From: Paenibacillus sp. NFR01
Lineage (GTDB): Bacteria; Bacillota; Bacilli; Paenibacillales; Paenibacillaceae
Length of the DNA: 64,000 nt
Assembly: GCF_900111565.1 (NCBI RefSeq)
Contig: NZ_FOIK01000001.1
Span: forward strand, 2,015,309-2,079,308
Direction: 5' to 3'
Part shown: positions 42,725 to 50,754 of the stretch, piece by piece
Numbering within the stretch: the first letter of the stretch is position 1
Layout: every line of letters starts with the position of its first letter
The notes under the pieces: model-generated
What the model was told of the DNA's origin: nothing
Databases searched by the model: none
Seen by the model: only the letters and a program-made list of their open reading frames with translations
Position numbers and translations under genes: made by a program

Positions 42725-45151
42725 TTAAGCTTGTGTTTTCTCGAACAGTGCTGTCCGCGTGTCCTCGTCGCCGAGCATCTTTTGCCATGGATCGGAGACC
42801 TGCGAAAGCGCGAATTCCATCCGGGCGGCGAGTTCTTTGCGGTTATTTTCGTTATTCAGGATAACGGTTTGAATCTTCTCCAGTCCCATGCGTTCCACCC
42901 ATTCCGAGGTGCGTTCCAGGTAGTTGCCGGTCTCGCGGTAGAACTGCATGACGGCGGAGCAGATTTCAATCAGTTCTTCGTCGGTCTTCACCTTGCAGAA
43001 CGAGTCGGCAATCCGCGGCTTGATCCCGCCGTTGCCTCCGATAAAGATCTCCCAGCCGCCGTCGTTGCCGACGATGCCGATGTCCTTAGTGCAGGATTCC
43101 GCACAGTTGCGCGGGCAGCCGTTAACCGCCATTTTGAACTTGGCCGGGAAGTCGAGCCGTTCGTATTTGCGTTCAAGCAATGCGCCCATGCCCATGGAAT
43201 CCTGGGTGCCGAAGCGGCAGAACTGCGAGCCGACGCAGGTTTTGACCGTGCGCAGCGATTTGGCGTAGGCATAGCCGGACGGCATGTCGAGTTCTTCCCA
43301 AACCTTCGGCACATCTTCTTTTTTGACGCCGATCAGGTCAAGACGTTGTCCGCCGGTAACCTTAACGACTTTGACGTCATATTTGAGCGAAACATCGGCG
43401 ATCCGTTTAAGATCCTCCGGCGTCGTAACCCCGCCGTACATCCGCGGAACGACGGTAAACGTGCCGTCCTTCTGAATGTTCGCGCTCATCCGTTCGTTGA
43501 CGAAACGCGATTCTTTCTCGTCTTCATGCGTGTCCGGATTCAGCATGCCAAGGTAGTAGTTGACGGCCGGACGGCATTTGGAGCAGCCTTCAGGCTGTTT
43601 CCAGCCAAGCACATTCATGACTTCCTTGGTGGTCGACAAGCCTTTGGCCTGAATTTCGGCAACAATTTCATCACGGCTGAGCGTCGTACAGCCGCAAATG
43701 CCTTGCTTGGCCGATTGCTGGAAGCCGTCGCCGAGTACGAATTGCAGGATTTGTTCAACCATCGGCTTACAGCCGCCGCAGGAACGGGTAGCTCCGGTAT
43801 GGGCTTTGATCTCGTCGACCGTCGTAAAGCCGTTTTCGGTTACGGCATCGACGATAGCCTTTTTGGTGACCCCGTTACAGCCGCAGACGATTTCTTCATC
43901 GGCCATCGCTTCGACGGAGAGGCCCTTCTTTTTCTCGCCGCCTCCGCAGCAGCCGGTGCCCATGACTTCAGCGTAGAGGTCATCGGTCATTTCTGCGCCT
44001 TGCTTGACCAGCTTTTGCAGCGTTGCCGAATCGCTGACGTCGCCGAACAGCACGGCGCCGACGATTTTGTTGTCTTTCAGGAGAATCTTTTTATAGGTAC
44101 GTTTCCAGTCGTCTTTAGCCGAGATGACGGTATGCTCGGAGGTTTCTGTGAATTCGCCGGCGGAGAACACGTCTACTCCGGAAATTTTCAGCTTGGTGGA
44201 GACCACCGAACCTTCATACGGCTGCGTCGGAGCGCCGCACAGCACTTTAGCGAGAACCATGCCTTGCTCAAACAGCGGAGCTACCAGGCCATAAACCGTG
44301 CCGCGGTGCTCGGCGCATTCGCCCACTGCATATACATCCTGTACCGAAGTACGCATAAAGTCGTCTACGACAATCCCGCGGTTCACGGCGATGCCGCTCT
44401 CCCGCGCAACGGCGGTGTTCGCTTTGATGCCGACAGCCATTACGACAAAATCGGCTTCAAGTTCGGTCCCGTCGCTGAAACGCAGTCCTGTCACCCGGGC
44501 ATCGCCGGTCAGTTCCGCCGTTTGCTTGCCCATGGCGAATTTAACGCCTTGACGCTCCAGTTCTGCCTGCAGCATAGAGGAAGCGTTTCGGTCAAGCTGG
44601 CGTTCCATCAGGTCTTCCAGCAGGTGGACCACAGTAACGTCCATGCCGAGATTAACCAGGCCTTTGGCTGCTTCCAGTCCAAGCAGACCGCCGCCGATGA
44701 CCGCTGCTTTGCGGTACACACCGGCTGCCTCCACCATCGCGTCACAATCTGCGATATCGCGGAACCCGACGACGCCTTCCTTGTCGCTGCCCGGTACCGG
44801 CAGAATAAAGGAGGTGGAGCCTGTCGCTACGATGACTTTGTCATAAGGAACTTTGGTGCCGTCTTCGGCAATGACTTGCCGGGCCTCCGTATCAATGCGG
44901 GCCACTGCGCAGCTCGTGTGCAGCGTAATCTTGTTGTCTTCATACCATTTACGGTCGTTCAAAATAATGTCTTCGATCGTTTTGCTGCCTTCCAGCACAT
45001 AGGACAACATAATCCGGTTGTAATTCGGATAAGGCTCGCTGCCGAATACGGTAATATCGTAGGCTCCGCCGAGCTTAATAATCTGTTCTATGGTGCCGAT
45101 CCCTGCCATGCCGTTCCCGATCAATACCAACTTCTCTTTTCCTTTAGGCAT
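42725..45151 (-). CDS. nirB: Assimilatory/detoxifying nitrite reductase (NADH) large subunit NirB
   Basis: 808 residues. FAD/NAD Rossmann modules at the N-terminus (LVLIGNGMAGIG, AAVIGGGLLGLEAA) are followed by two BFD-like [2Fe-2S] domains (CGCNGVTKK ... CGGC and CGCTTLSRDE ... CSKC). The siroheme/[4Fe-4S] domain has Cys-x5-Cys in TCVGSQFC and Cys-x3-Cys in GCPRNC. It reduces nitrite to ammonium in six electrons. GAGGAGG precedes the ATG. Two FNR boxes upstream point to anaerobic induction. Confidence 0.96.
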   Translation of the reverse strand: MPKGKEKLVLIGNGMAGIGTIEQIIKLGGAYDITVFGSEPYPNYNRIMLSYVLEGSKTIEDIILNDRKWYEDNKITLHTSCAVARIDTEARQVIAEDGTKVPYDKVIVATGSTSFILPVPGSDKEGVVGFRDIADCDAMVEAAGVYRKAAVIGGGLLGLEAAKGLVNLGMDVTVVHLLEDLMERQLDRNASSMLQAELERQGVKFAMGKQTAELTGDARVTGLRFSDGTELEADFVVMAVGIKANTAVARESGIAVNRGIVVDDFMRTSVQDVYAVGECAEHRGTVYGLVAPLFEQGMVLAKVLCGAPTQPYEGSVVSTKLKISGVDVFSAGEFTETSEHTVISAKDDWKRTYKKILLKDNKIVGAVLFGDVSDSATLQKLVKQGAEMTDDLYAEVMGTGCCGGGEKKKGLSVEAMADEEIVCGCNGVTKKAIVDAVTENGFTTVDEIKAHTGATRSCGGCKPMVEQILQFVLGDGFQQSAKQGICGCTTLSRDEIVAEIQAKGLSTTKEVMNVLGWKQPEGCSKCRPAVNYYLGMLNPDTHEDEKESRFVNERMSANIQKDGTFTVVPRMYGGVTTPEDLKRIADVSLKYDVKVVKVTGGQRLDLIGVKKEDVPKVWEELDMPSGYAYAKSLRTVKTCVGSQFCRFGTQDSMGMGALLERKYERLDFPAKFKMAVNGCPRNCAESCTKDIGIVGNDGGWEIFIGGNGGIKPRIADSFCKVKTDEELIEICSAVMQFYRETGNYLERTSEWVERMGLEKIQTVILNNENNRKELAARMEFALSQVSDPWQKMLGDEDTRTALFEKTQA

Positions 45152-45203
45152 CTAATGGCCCTCCTCAACGTGCTGGACTTTGTGATTTTTATCTCATAGT
45201 CGA

Positions 45204-45268
45204 ATTATACGTTTTATTGAGAAAGGGCAAGAGTGACTGCAATCACACCCAATGTGAATACTTTCACA
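45204..45268 (-). promoter_or_regulatory. nirB promoter with two FNR boxes
   Basis: -10 TATAAT (45204-45209). The proximal box AGTGACTGCAATCACA (45232-45247) has its centre exactly 33 bp from the -10 centre (about -42). The distal box TGTGAATACTTTCACA (45253-45268) lies 21 bp, two helical turns, further upstream. Confidence 0.85.
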
Positions 45269-45301
45269 AATTTTTATATTCATAATCTTCAATACTAGAT
45301 C

Positions 45302-45342
45302 AAAAAAAGCCGGCCTGCCTTGCGGCAGAATCCGGCTTGCGC
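45302..45342 (-). terminator. Terminator of the DUF4430-like lipoprotein gene
   Basis: Minus-strand AAGCCGG/CCGGCTT stem with a nested CTGCC-GCAA-GGCAG hairpin, then TTTTTTT. Confidence 0.88.
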
Positions 45343-45358
45343 TGAATCTCTTGTAAAG

Positions 45359-46126
45359 TTAACGCGGGACCAAAGCGATCTCCAGTTCGTCCTGCGGACG
45401 CAGCTTCATGTCAATGCCGCTGTCCAGCAAGCCCTTGCCGTTTAATTTCAGCTTCCAGCGCTCAGTGGTAAGCGGGCTGTAATCGAGCACTTGAGCCACC
45501 GTTTTCCCCGACTCGTCAAAAGCAACAATACCGCTGTTCTTCAAGAGTCCCCGTACCGTCAGATCGTCGGTATAAGGGTAGACATAGGAATGCGTCAGCT
45601 CCAGCTGCCCGCTTCCCCCATTTACGGTGAGTATAACCGGCCGGGCATCCTTGTGGTATGCATCCGGCAAGGCCACAATCGTTATGCTGTCGTCACGGCT
45701 GATGCCTGCGTTCCAGTTGGAGGTCTTTTTGCCATTGAGCTGTATCTCCCATTCAAATCCGCCGGTCAAAGATATCCGGTTAACCTCCTTGATTTCATTG
45801 CCCTCAAACGTAACGATGCCGCTGCTCTTCAGCAGCTCCATCAGCGAAATGCCGTGCATGTAGGCTTCGCCGACCTGCCTGGCCGAGCTTCCGGACCGCT
45901 CCGCATCTCCGATCATTAACGAAAAAGCCGGCCCCTGGCTCCCGGCAGCGCTTCCGCTGTCGCCGTTCCCAAGGTCCGCCGCGCAGCCGCCGGCCGTCCA
46001 TATGATGATAACTCCCAGTAGCAAACGCCATAACAGCCTTGTGGACAAACCCGCACCGCCTTTTTTAGGTTCTGCCCCAGGCTTGCGGGCAGGAACTCCA
46101 GCATGCATTAATACTGTTTTTAGCAT
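45359..46126 (-). CDS. Lipoprotein with two DUF4430-like repeats
   Basis: 255 residues if started at 46126, though the first 26 are poor and no ribosome site is seen. A TTG at 46048 behind AAGGCGG would give a neat lipoprotein signal (LLWRLLLGVIIIWTAGGC). The mature part holds two similar segments: SLMELLKSSGIVTFEG ... WEIQLNGK ... and TVRGLLKNSGIVAFDE ... WKLKLNGK, each ending in acidic I-x-I/A-L-V/P strands, as in DUF4430/ubiquitin-like ligand domains. Ligand unknown. It sits between ric and nirBDC but has its own terminators on both sides. Confidence 0.65.
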   Translation of the reverse strand: MLKTVLMHAGVPARKPGAEPKKGGAGLSTRLLWRLLLGVIIIWTAGGCAADLGNGDSGSAAGSQGPAFSLMIGDAERSGSSARQVGEAYMHGISLMELLKSSGIVTFEGNEIKEVNRISLTGGFEWEIQLNGKKTSNWNAGISRDDSITIVALPDAYHKDARPVILTVNGGSGQLELTHSYVYPYTDDLTVRGLLKNSGIVAFDESGKTVAQVLDYSPLTTERWKLKLNGKGLLDSGIDMKLRPQDELEIALVPR

Positions 46127-46152
46127 AACGCATTCAGGCGGTGCACATCAAA

Positions 46153-46175
46153 CAAAAAAGTCCCCGAGGGGACTT
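46153..46175 (-). terminator. Terminator of ric
   Basis: Perfect 8-bp arms AAGTCCCC/GGGGACTT with a 2-nt loop, then TTTTTTG on the minus strand. It lies just before the lipoprotein gene. Confidence 0.85.
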
Positions 46176-46203
46176 GGGTGAGGCATTTTATAGCAAAAAA
46201 AGC

Positions 46204-46929
46204 TTATTGGTAACGCAGGAACAGGATATTGTTCTCCAGATGCACATGCTCGAAGGTCATGCCTTCCAGCTCTTCCAGGCGGGCATATGTCAGACGGTAG
46301 GTCGTGCAGGCATGCTCCGGCGGGGTGTAATCATTCGTAATCCGGCGAAGCTCGCGCAGAATTTCGCCCGCGCCGTCATGCTCTTCTTCCAGCCCGCGCA
46401 GCAAGCCGCGGAGTTCGTTCAAGCCGTCCGCAGTCGGCTGCGCTTCATAGGCCAGCATTTTCGGAAACTCGGTTTCTTCTTCCTGTGCAGTATGTTTCAG
46501 CAGATCCTCGCGCAGCAGGTGGAACAGGCGGTACATCTCGGCCAGATGCGGGGAATCCTCGCCGTGCACCCGGAACACTTTCGTAACGTTTTGCGCAATG
46601 AGCGGCAGTTCTTCGCGCAGGTAGTGGTGATGTTTGTTTACGATAAAGTCGATCAGCTCCTGGCTGGATGCGCCGACCCAAGCCGTATCGCTTTCCAGCA
46701 CCGGATGATTTTTCGCCAGCTCATGCAGGTCTTCCAGCACCGCCTCGGTATTCATATCCTTCTCTGCCGTTACTTCCGCAAGCGGTTTGGCTCCGCCGCA
46801 GCAGAAATCGATGCGTTTGCTTTTAAAATAGTCCGCCGATTTTGGAAACTTCAGCACGATGTCACGAACCAGCTCTTCGCCGGTAAATTGCAGCTCTGCT
46901 GCTGTATTTTGCACATGATTAGTCGTCAT
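46204..46929 (-). CDS. ric: Iron-sulfur cluster repair di-iron protein (RIC/ScdA)
   Basis: 241 residues from the ATG at 46929 with GAGGAGG 6-7 nt upstream. The N-terminal DUF542 domain has FPKSADYFKSKRIDFCCGG (about 28-46). The C-terminal hemerythrin-like domain carries the di-iron ligands HHHYLREELP, H/E residues in HLLREDLLKHTAQEEETEFP and EEEHDGAGE and a final HVHLENN. It repairs Fe-S clusters damaged by NO or oxidants. Its place beside nirBDC fits exposure to nitrite-derived NO. Confidence 0.92.
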   Translation of the reverse strand: MTTNHVQNTAAELQFTGEELVRDIVLKFPKSADYFKSKRIDFCCGGAKPLAEVTAEKDMNTEAVLEDLHELAKNHPVLESDTAWVGASSQELIDFIVNKHHHYLREELPLIAQNVTKVFRVHGEDSPHLAEMYRLFHLLREDLLKHTAQEEETEFPKMLAYEAQPTADGLNELRGLLRGLEEEHDGAGEILRELRRITNDYTPPEHACTTYRLTYARLEELEGMTFEHVHLENNILFLRYQ

Positions 46930-46943
46930 GTTTGCCCTCCTCA

Positions 46944-46979
46944 AAGGTGTGTGGTAGGTATTGCTTACCTATACACCTT
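46944..46979. promoter_or_regulatory. Imperfect palindrome upstream of ric
   Basis: AAGGTGT...TAGGTA (46944-46960) and TACCTATACACCTT (46966-46979) are inverted around TTGCT, with three extra bases in the left arm. It overlaps the expected promoter/leader of ric, so it may be an operator. It does not fit the FNR box. Confidence 0.4.
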
Positions 46980-47048
46980 AACCCGGGCGGGAGCGCCGCG
47001 TAGTGATTACGCGCACTGGAGGTGTGGCGATTGGTGAACAGGGTTTCC

Positions 47049-47771
47049 TTATTCCACCGTCGCCCGCATATAGGTGCGTTTGCCGGCAGCATCCTTTAAA
47101 TACGGGCCGAGCCCGGCAAACCGGGAATGGTCCACGTACACGCCGGTCATCCAGCGTCCTTCGGTTAGTCCGCCGTTCCATTTCAGCACCAGGTCAGGCG
47201 CGGAAATCCACTGCTGGTAGACGCGGATATTTTTCTCCGTATATTCCTTGATCGGCTGATTGGCCGCCGCTAAACGTTCCTTGTGCAAGTAGGTAGGGAC
47301 AAAATGGGCCGCGATCGTCTCCATGTCCCGTTCGTCCAAAAACGCCCCGTCTCCGAGATACGGCTCCAAAAGCCGCGTATTCTCGTACATCGACCACACC
47401 ATCGCCTGCAGCACCATGCTTTGCCGGATGCCGTTATGAAACGTGAAGGTCCGCGCAGCGCCGGGCTTGTTTCCGTCACGGGTCTCCCCCGGCTCCAGAC
47501 AATGACGCTCACAGCCGATGCATTTCCAGCCGTCCGGACTTTGGATCCATTTCTGAAAAACGCTGCCGCTGTCGTTGTCGCCCTTATACAAGGAGGAGAT
47601 GATGTCATACGGTACACCGATCCATGCTTCCCACAGAAAATCCGGAAGATGGTTGTGCAGCATATGCAGGGTCTTGTCGTAGATCAGCTGTACGTTGACC
47701 GAAGCGTGCTCCAGCAGGGCGACATCCTTTTTTCCATATACGATTTCCCGGGAAAACAGGGTGGTTGTCAT
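47049..47771 (-). CDS. Uncharacterised soluble protein with a CxxCxxxC motif
   Basis: 240 residues from the ATG at 47771 with AGGAGG 7 nt upstream. I do not recognise the family. No signal peptide or membrane segment. It is rich in Trp and aromatic residues (DFLWEAWIGVPYD, QAMVWSMYENT). A cysteine/histidine cluster CIGCERHC (about 85-92) could bind a metal or Fe-S cluster or act as a thiol switch. It lies downstream of ric on the same strand and directly behind three 65-bp tandem repeats that occupy its 5' region. Its role is unknown. Confidence 0.6.
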   Translation of the reverse strand: MTTTLFSREIVYGKKDVALLEHASVNVQLIYDKTLHMLHNHLPDFLWEAWIGVPYDIISSLYKGDNDSGSVFQKWIQSPDGWKCIGCERHCLEPGETRDGNKPGAARTFTFHNGIRQSMVLQAMVWSMYENTRLLEPYLGDGAFLDERDMETIAAHFVPTYLHKERLAAANQPIKEYTEKNIRVYQQWISAPDLVLKWNGGLTEGRWMTGVYVDHSRFAGLGPYLKDAAGKRTYMRATVE

Positions 47772-47787
47772 GATTTCGCCTCCTAAA

Positions 47788-47972
47788 AGTTTTGTAAGCA
47801 TAACCTTCTACGAGTGAGCATCGGCAAAACTGGCTTCGAAAGCATGGGCTTAAGTTTTGTAAGCATAACCTTCTACGAGTGAGCATCGACAAAACTGGCT
47901 TCGAAAGCGTGGGCTTAAGTTTTGTAAGCATAACCTTCTACGAGTGAGCATCGACAAAACTGGCTTCGAAAG
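47788..47972. repeat. Three tandem copies of a 65-bp repeat
   Basis: Units begin at 47788, 47853 and 47918 with AGTTTTGTAAGCATAACC; the third lacks the last bases. Copies differ at only a few positions. Each holds an inverted pair AGTTTTGT ... ACAAAACT that could fold into a hairpin. The first unit abuts the Shine-Dalgarno sequence of the 240-residue gene, so the array forms its leader or promoter region. Confidence 0.92.
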
Positions 47973-48060
47973 CCACAACCGATCATGATAGCGCTTCCGG
48001 CGGCGGTCTTTTAATTTTTTCTATTATATTACATTCTGTCAACCTCGGTGCGTTTTTTAG

Positions 48061-48105
48061 CAAAAAAACCTCCTTCCAATGACCGGTAAGGCCTTGAAAG
48101 GAGGC
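48061..48105 (-). terminator. Terminator of the HxlR-type gene
   Basis: Minus-strand CCTCCTTTCAA/TTGGAAGGAGG stem, then TTTTTTTG. Confidence 0.88.
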
Positions 48106-48130
48106 TAAATAAAAGCAGACCGGCCGGGAA

Positions 48131-48448
48131 TTACTTAACCCAGCTTTCTGCCCAAGATTGGATTTGCTGCATGACCGGCTCCAGTGCGCGGCCTTTCGGC
48201 GTCAATTCATATTCAATGCGCACCGGCGTTTCCGGGAATACATGCCGGACCAGAATGCCTTCGCATTCCAGATCCTTCATCCGTTCGGACAGCATTTTGT
48301 CGCTCATGGATGGGATCAATCCGGAAATGTCCTTGAACCGCTTTGGCCCGCTCATCAGGGTCTGAATAATCAGACCGTTCCAGCGTTTTCCCAAAAAAGA
48401 AAAAGCCGTTTCAAATCTTGGGCACATCGTCAATTGATGTTGTTCCAT
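48131..48448 (-). CDS. HxlR-family winged-helix regulator
   Basis: 105 residues from the ATG at 48448 behind AGAGGTGAG; an upstream extension is not conserved-looking. Typical HxlR/DUF24 core: CPRFETAFSFLGKRWNGLII, PKRFKDISGLIPSMSDKMLSERMKDLE and the wing VRIEYELTPKG. The N-terminal Cys8 before PRFE is the position used as a thiol sensor in Bacillus YodB/CatR/HypR, so electrophile or disulfide sensing is plausible. No obvious target is adjacent; it may act on genes beyond this window or on itself. Confidence 0.85.
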   Translation of the reverse strand: MEQHQLTMCPRFETAFSFLGKRWNGLIIQTLMSGPKRFKDISGLIPSMSDKMLSERMKDLECEGILVRHVFPETPVRIEYELTPKGRALEPVMQQIQSWAESWVK

Positions 48449-48574
48449 TCTTCTCACCTCTCGCCCACTAAGCTTACAATTAGTTAGTATATATAATTTT
48501 ACCACATTTATTACCTGTTGAACATCGTTTTGTCAAAAAAAAGTCAACTGCCTATAAAATCCGTGTCGATTTCG

Positions 48575-48895
48575 TTACTCCCGCCCCGCAGATGACGGCC
48601 TTGCGGCAATGGCCTCGGTCACTACGAATGCCAGATCATCGTTGCCGAACAGCGACAGCACGCCGAGTACCGTATCGTCCGAAATATCCCCGGCTTCCTC
48701 GGCGGATACGGTCAGGGCAAGCGCTCTCGCCAGCGCGAGGTTATGCTCCTGGTTCGGGTAGGCCTGCAGATATAGCTTTTGCGGATCCAGCCCGTTGTTC
48801 ACGCACCACTGCGCAAACACCAGAATCATCATTTCTTCTTCCTGTTTGTAGCTTTCGATAATTCGTTCCTCGACTTCCTTGCGGTAATCGTCCAT
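48575..48895 (-). CDS. Small acidic protein of unknown function
   Basis: 106 residues, helical and acidic (starts MDDYRKEVEERIIESYKQEE). GAGGAAGAG precedes the ATG. It lies 15 bp after the oxidoreductase gene on the same strand and is probably translated with it. No motif recognised; one Cys (FAQWCVNNGLD). Good coding character and ribosome site support it as a real gene. Confidence 0.65.
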   Translation of the reverse strand: MDDYRKEVEERIIESYKQEEEMMILVFAQWCVNNGLDPQKLYLQAYPNQEHNLALARALALTVSAEEAGDISDDTVLGVLSLFGNDDLAFVVTEAIAARPSSAGRE

Positions 48896-48910
48896 GTTGT
48901 CTCTTCCTCT

Positions 48911-49852
48911 CTATACGCCATCCGCCAGCGCCGCGGCCAGCCTGTGGCTTGGCAGTACAGCAGCTGCGGAGACCTGGCAAAGCTCCGGCGTATCCAGCGT
49001 ATTCAAAAAATGGCCGACCACCCCGCTGAATCCCCGCCGTTCCAATACCGTATCCCAGCTTCCGAAGGACTGCGTGCGCGGGAGTGCGCCTTTTTCATAC
49101 AAGACTGCCCGCTCCATATCGGCCACTTCGACCGAACGTCCGTTACCGTGCAGCTCCAGTTTCTCGAGATCGGCGCCGGCATCGCGCACCATGCTGTAAA
49201 CGCCCGAGACTCCGCCGCTCCAGCCGACCATCCCGGCAGCCCGCAGCAGTCTTCCTTCAGTATCCGCATAAAGCGAATGTTTCAGCAAATCATAATCATT
49301 GCCGCAAAGCCACAGGAGCAAATCCAGCATGTGGATCAAATCATCGAATACCGTCTCCCGGCTCGTTGCGCTTTGCGTCCGGGTCCGGTGCTTGACCGCC
49401 TGGCAGTGGCTAATGCCGCCCGCTTTCTCCAGCCAGGCTTTGGCAGCGACATACATCGGCGCATACCGGCGATTAAAGCCGACAGCCAGCAGCAAACCTT
49501 TGTCCGCCGCCAGCGCAGCCATCCGCTCCGCTTCGTCCAAATCGTAGGACAGCGGCTTATCCACATATACAGACACGCCGTTCCCGAGGCATTTCATGAC
49601 AATATCAAAATGCGTCGGCGTCGGGCTATGGACGAACACCGCATCCGGCCTCCAGGACAACAGCTCGTCCAGCTCCGTGGTACCTTTGGGGAAACGGTAC
49701 GAGGATACCGCCGTGCGTACGGTCTGCGGGGAATGGCTCAAAATGCCGATGACCTCTGCCTGATCATGCCGGGATAACAGCGGCAAATACACCTTGCGGG
49801 CAATATCCCCGATTCCGATCATGGCAACTCGTTTGCGTTCGGGAACTCTCAT
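48911..49852 (-). CDS. Gfo/Idh/MocA-family oxidoreductase
   Basis: 313 residues. The N-terminal Rossmann fold has GIGDIARKVYLPLL (about 13-26), the family motif VDKPLSYDLDEAE (the EKP-like Lys at about 99) and GFNRRYAP. A C-terminal alpha/beta domain follows, with a likely catalytic DDLIHMLDLLLWL stretch. AAGGAGG precedes the ATG. It resembles the YceM/MviM subgroup. Substrate unknown, probably a sugar or inositol derivative using NAD(P). First of a two-gene unit with the 106-residue protein. Confidence 0.88.
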   Translation of the reverse strand: MRVPERKRVAMIGIGDIARKVYLPLLSRHDQAEVIGILSHSPQTVRTAVSSYRFPKGTTELDELLSWRPDAVFVHSPTPTHFDIVMKCLGNGVSVYVDKPLSYDLDEAERMAALAADKGLLLAVGFNRRYAPMYVAAKAWLEKAGGISHCQAVKHRTRTQSATSRETVFDDLIHMLDLLLWLCGNDYDLLKHSLYADTEGRLLRAAGMVGWSGGVSGVYSMVRDAGADLEKLELHGNGRSVEVADMERAVLYEKGALPRTQSFGSWDTVLERRGFSGVVGHFLNTLDTPELCQVSAAAVLPSHRLAAALADGV

Positions 49853-50003
49853 TGCTGCACCTCCTTCATCCGCACGGTTCCCGCTTGTCGGATGCTATAT
49901 AAATGTATTATAACGCCGCAAATGGCGGCGACAATGATCTTTGCTTCATTTACGGCATTTTTTTCAGTATGATGGATAAAAGACGCAGAAAGGGCGGAGT
50001 GGC

Positions 50004-50615
50004 ATGAAAAAATGGCTGATCCTGTTCATTTATATCGGCGGAGCCTGCACAGTGTTCTTATACAGGACTCCGATTCTCGGCTGGCTTCAGGAAGGCCGCC
50101 ATCTTCCGCTTACCGCGGGGGCTGCCGCACTCCTGGCACTGTTTCCCGTGCTGCCTTACAAGCTGGTGATCGGCCTGCTGGGATATGCTTACGGAAGCCT
50201 GACGGCTGCGCTCATCTGCTGGGCCGCATCGACGCTGGCCTCTGCGCTGATCTACGGGTTGGTTAAATCGGCCTTTCAGCAAAAAGCGAAAGCTTATCTG
50301 GCCGCCGTTCCCGCGCTCGGTAAATTTACGGCAATGGTGAAAAAACGCCCCTTTCTGTCTATCGTGCTAGCCCGGCTGACCCCTATCATTCCCCAAACCG
50401 CGGTCAACGTTTATGCCGGTGTCGCCGGCTTACGGTTTTGGAGTTACCTGGGCGCCTCGGCGCTGGGAAAAATCCCGGGGATCTCGCTGTATGCTTTCCT
50501 CGGCGGGGAAATGTTCCATCATCCGCGCAGCGCGGTGATGGCGGTGGCGGCTTACGGTGCGGTCCTGCTGGCGGCAGGCTTTGCGCTGGTGCCTCGGGCT
50601 TTCCGCGCGAAATAA
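50004..50615 (+). CDS. TVP38/TMEM64 (DedA-like, VTT domain) membrane protein
   Basis: 203 residues with about six hydrophobic segments. The VTT/SNARE-associated signature is visible: LPYKLVIGLLGYAYGSLTAA, the conserved Arg in IVLARLTPIIPQTAVNVYAG (about 120-139) and GKIPGISLYAFLGG. AAGGGCGGAG lies upstream of the ATG. Family members are implicated in lipid scrambling or membrane homeostasis; the specific role is unknown. Transcribed away from the oxidoreductase gene. Confidence 0.87.
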   Translation: MKKWLILFIYIGGACTVFLYRTPILGWLQEGRHLPLTAGAAALLALFPVLPYKLVIGLLGYAYGSLTAALICWAASTLASALIYGLVKSAFQQKAKAYLAAVPALGKFTAMVKKRPFLSIVLARLTPIIPQTAVNVYAGVAGLRFWSYLGASALGKIPGISLYAFLGGEMFHHPRSAVMAVAAYGAVLLAAGFALVPRAFRAK

Positions 50616-50703
50616 ATGGCGGGGTCGGCTGATCTTATTCTCAGTGCCGGATCTTTGTCCCGGCTATTGCTGGCGAATGTTAATAGTTTAAATTATAATT
50701 AAA

Positions 50704-50733
50704 TTGCGATAAATTTCATTGCGTGATTATAAT
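50704..50733 (+). promoter_or_regulatory. Promoter of msrAB
   Basis: TTGCGA (50704-50709), 18 bp, TATAAT (50728-50733). The start would be near 50740, just upstream of the GGAGGG ribosome site, which excludes the earlier in-frame ATG at 50719. Confidence 0.7.
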
Positions 50734-50754
50734 GCGCGATTTGGAGGGACTTCA

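Noticed and set aside
42731..45199. 822-codon plus-strand frame opposite nirB
   Set aside because: Shadow of nirB; it even crosses the nirB ribosome site in reverse.
47605..47931. 108-residue minus-strand ORF in the 65-bp repeats
   Set aside because: Its repeated peptide is only the translation of the DNA repeats, in a different frame from the real gene.
47788..47972. CRISPR array
   Set aside because: The 65-bp units are contiguous with no unique spacers, and there are no cas genes in the window.
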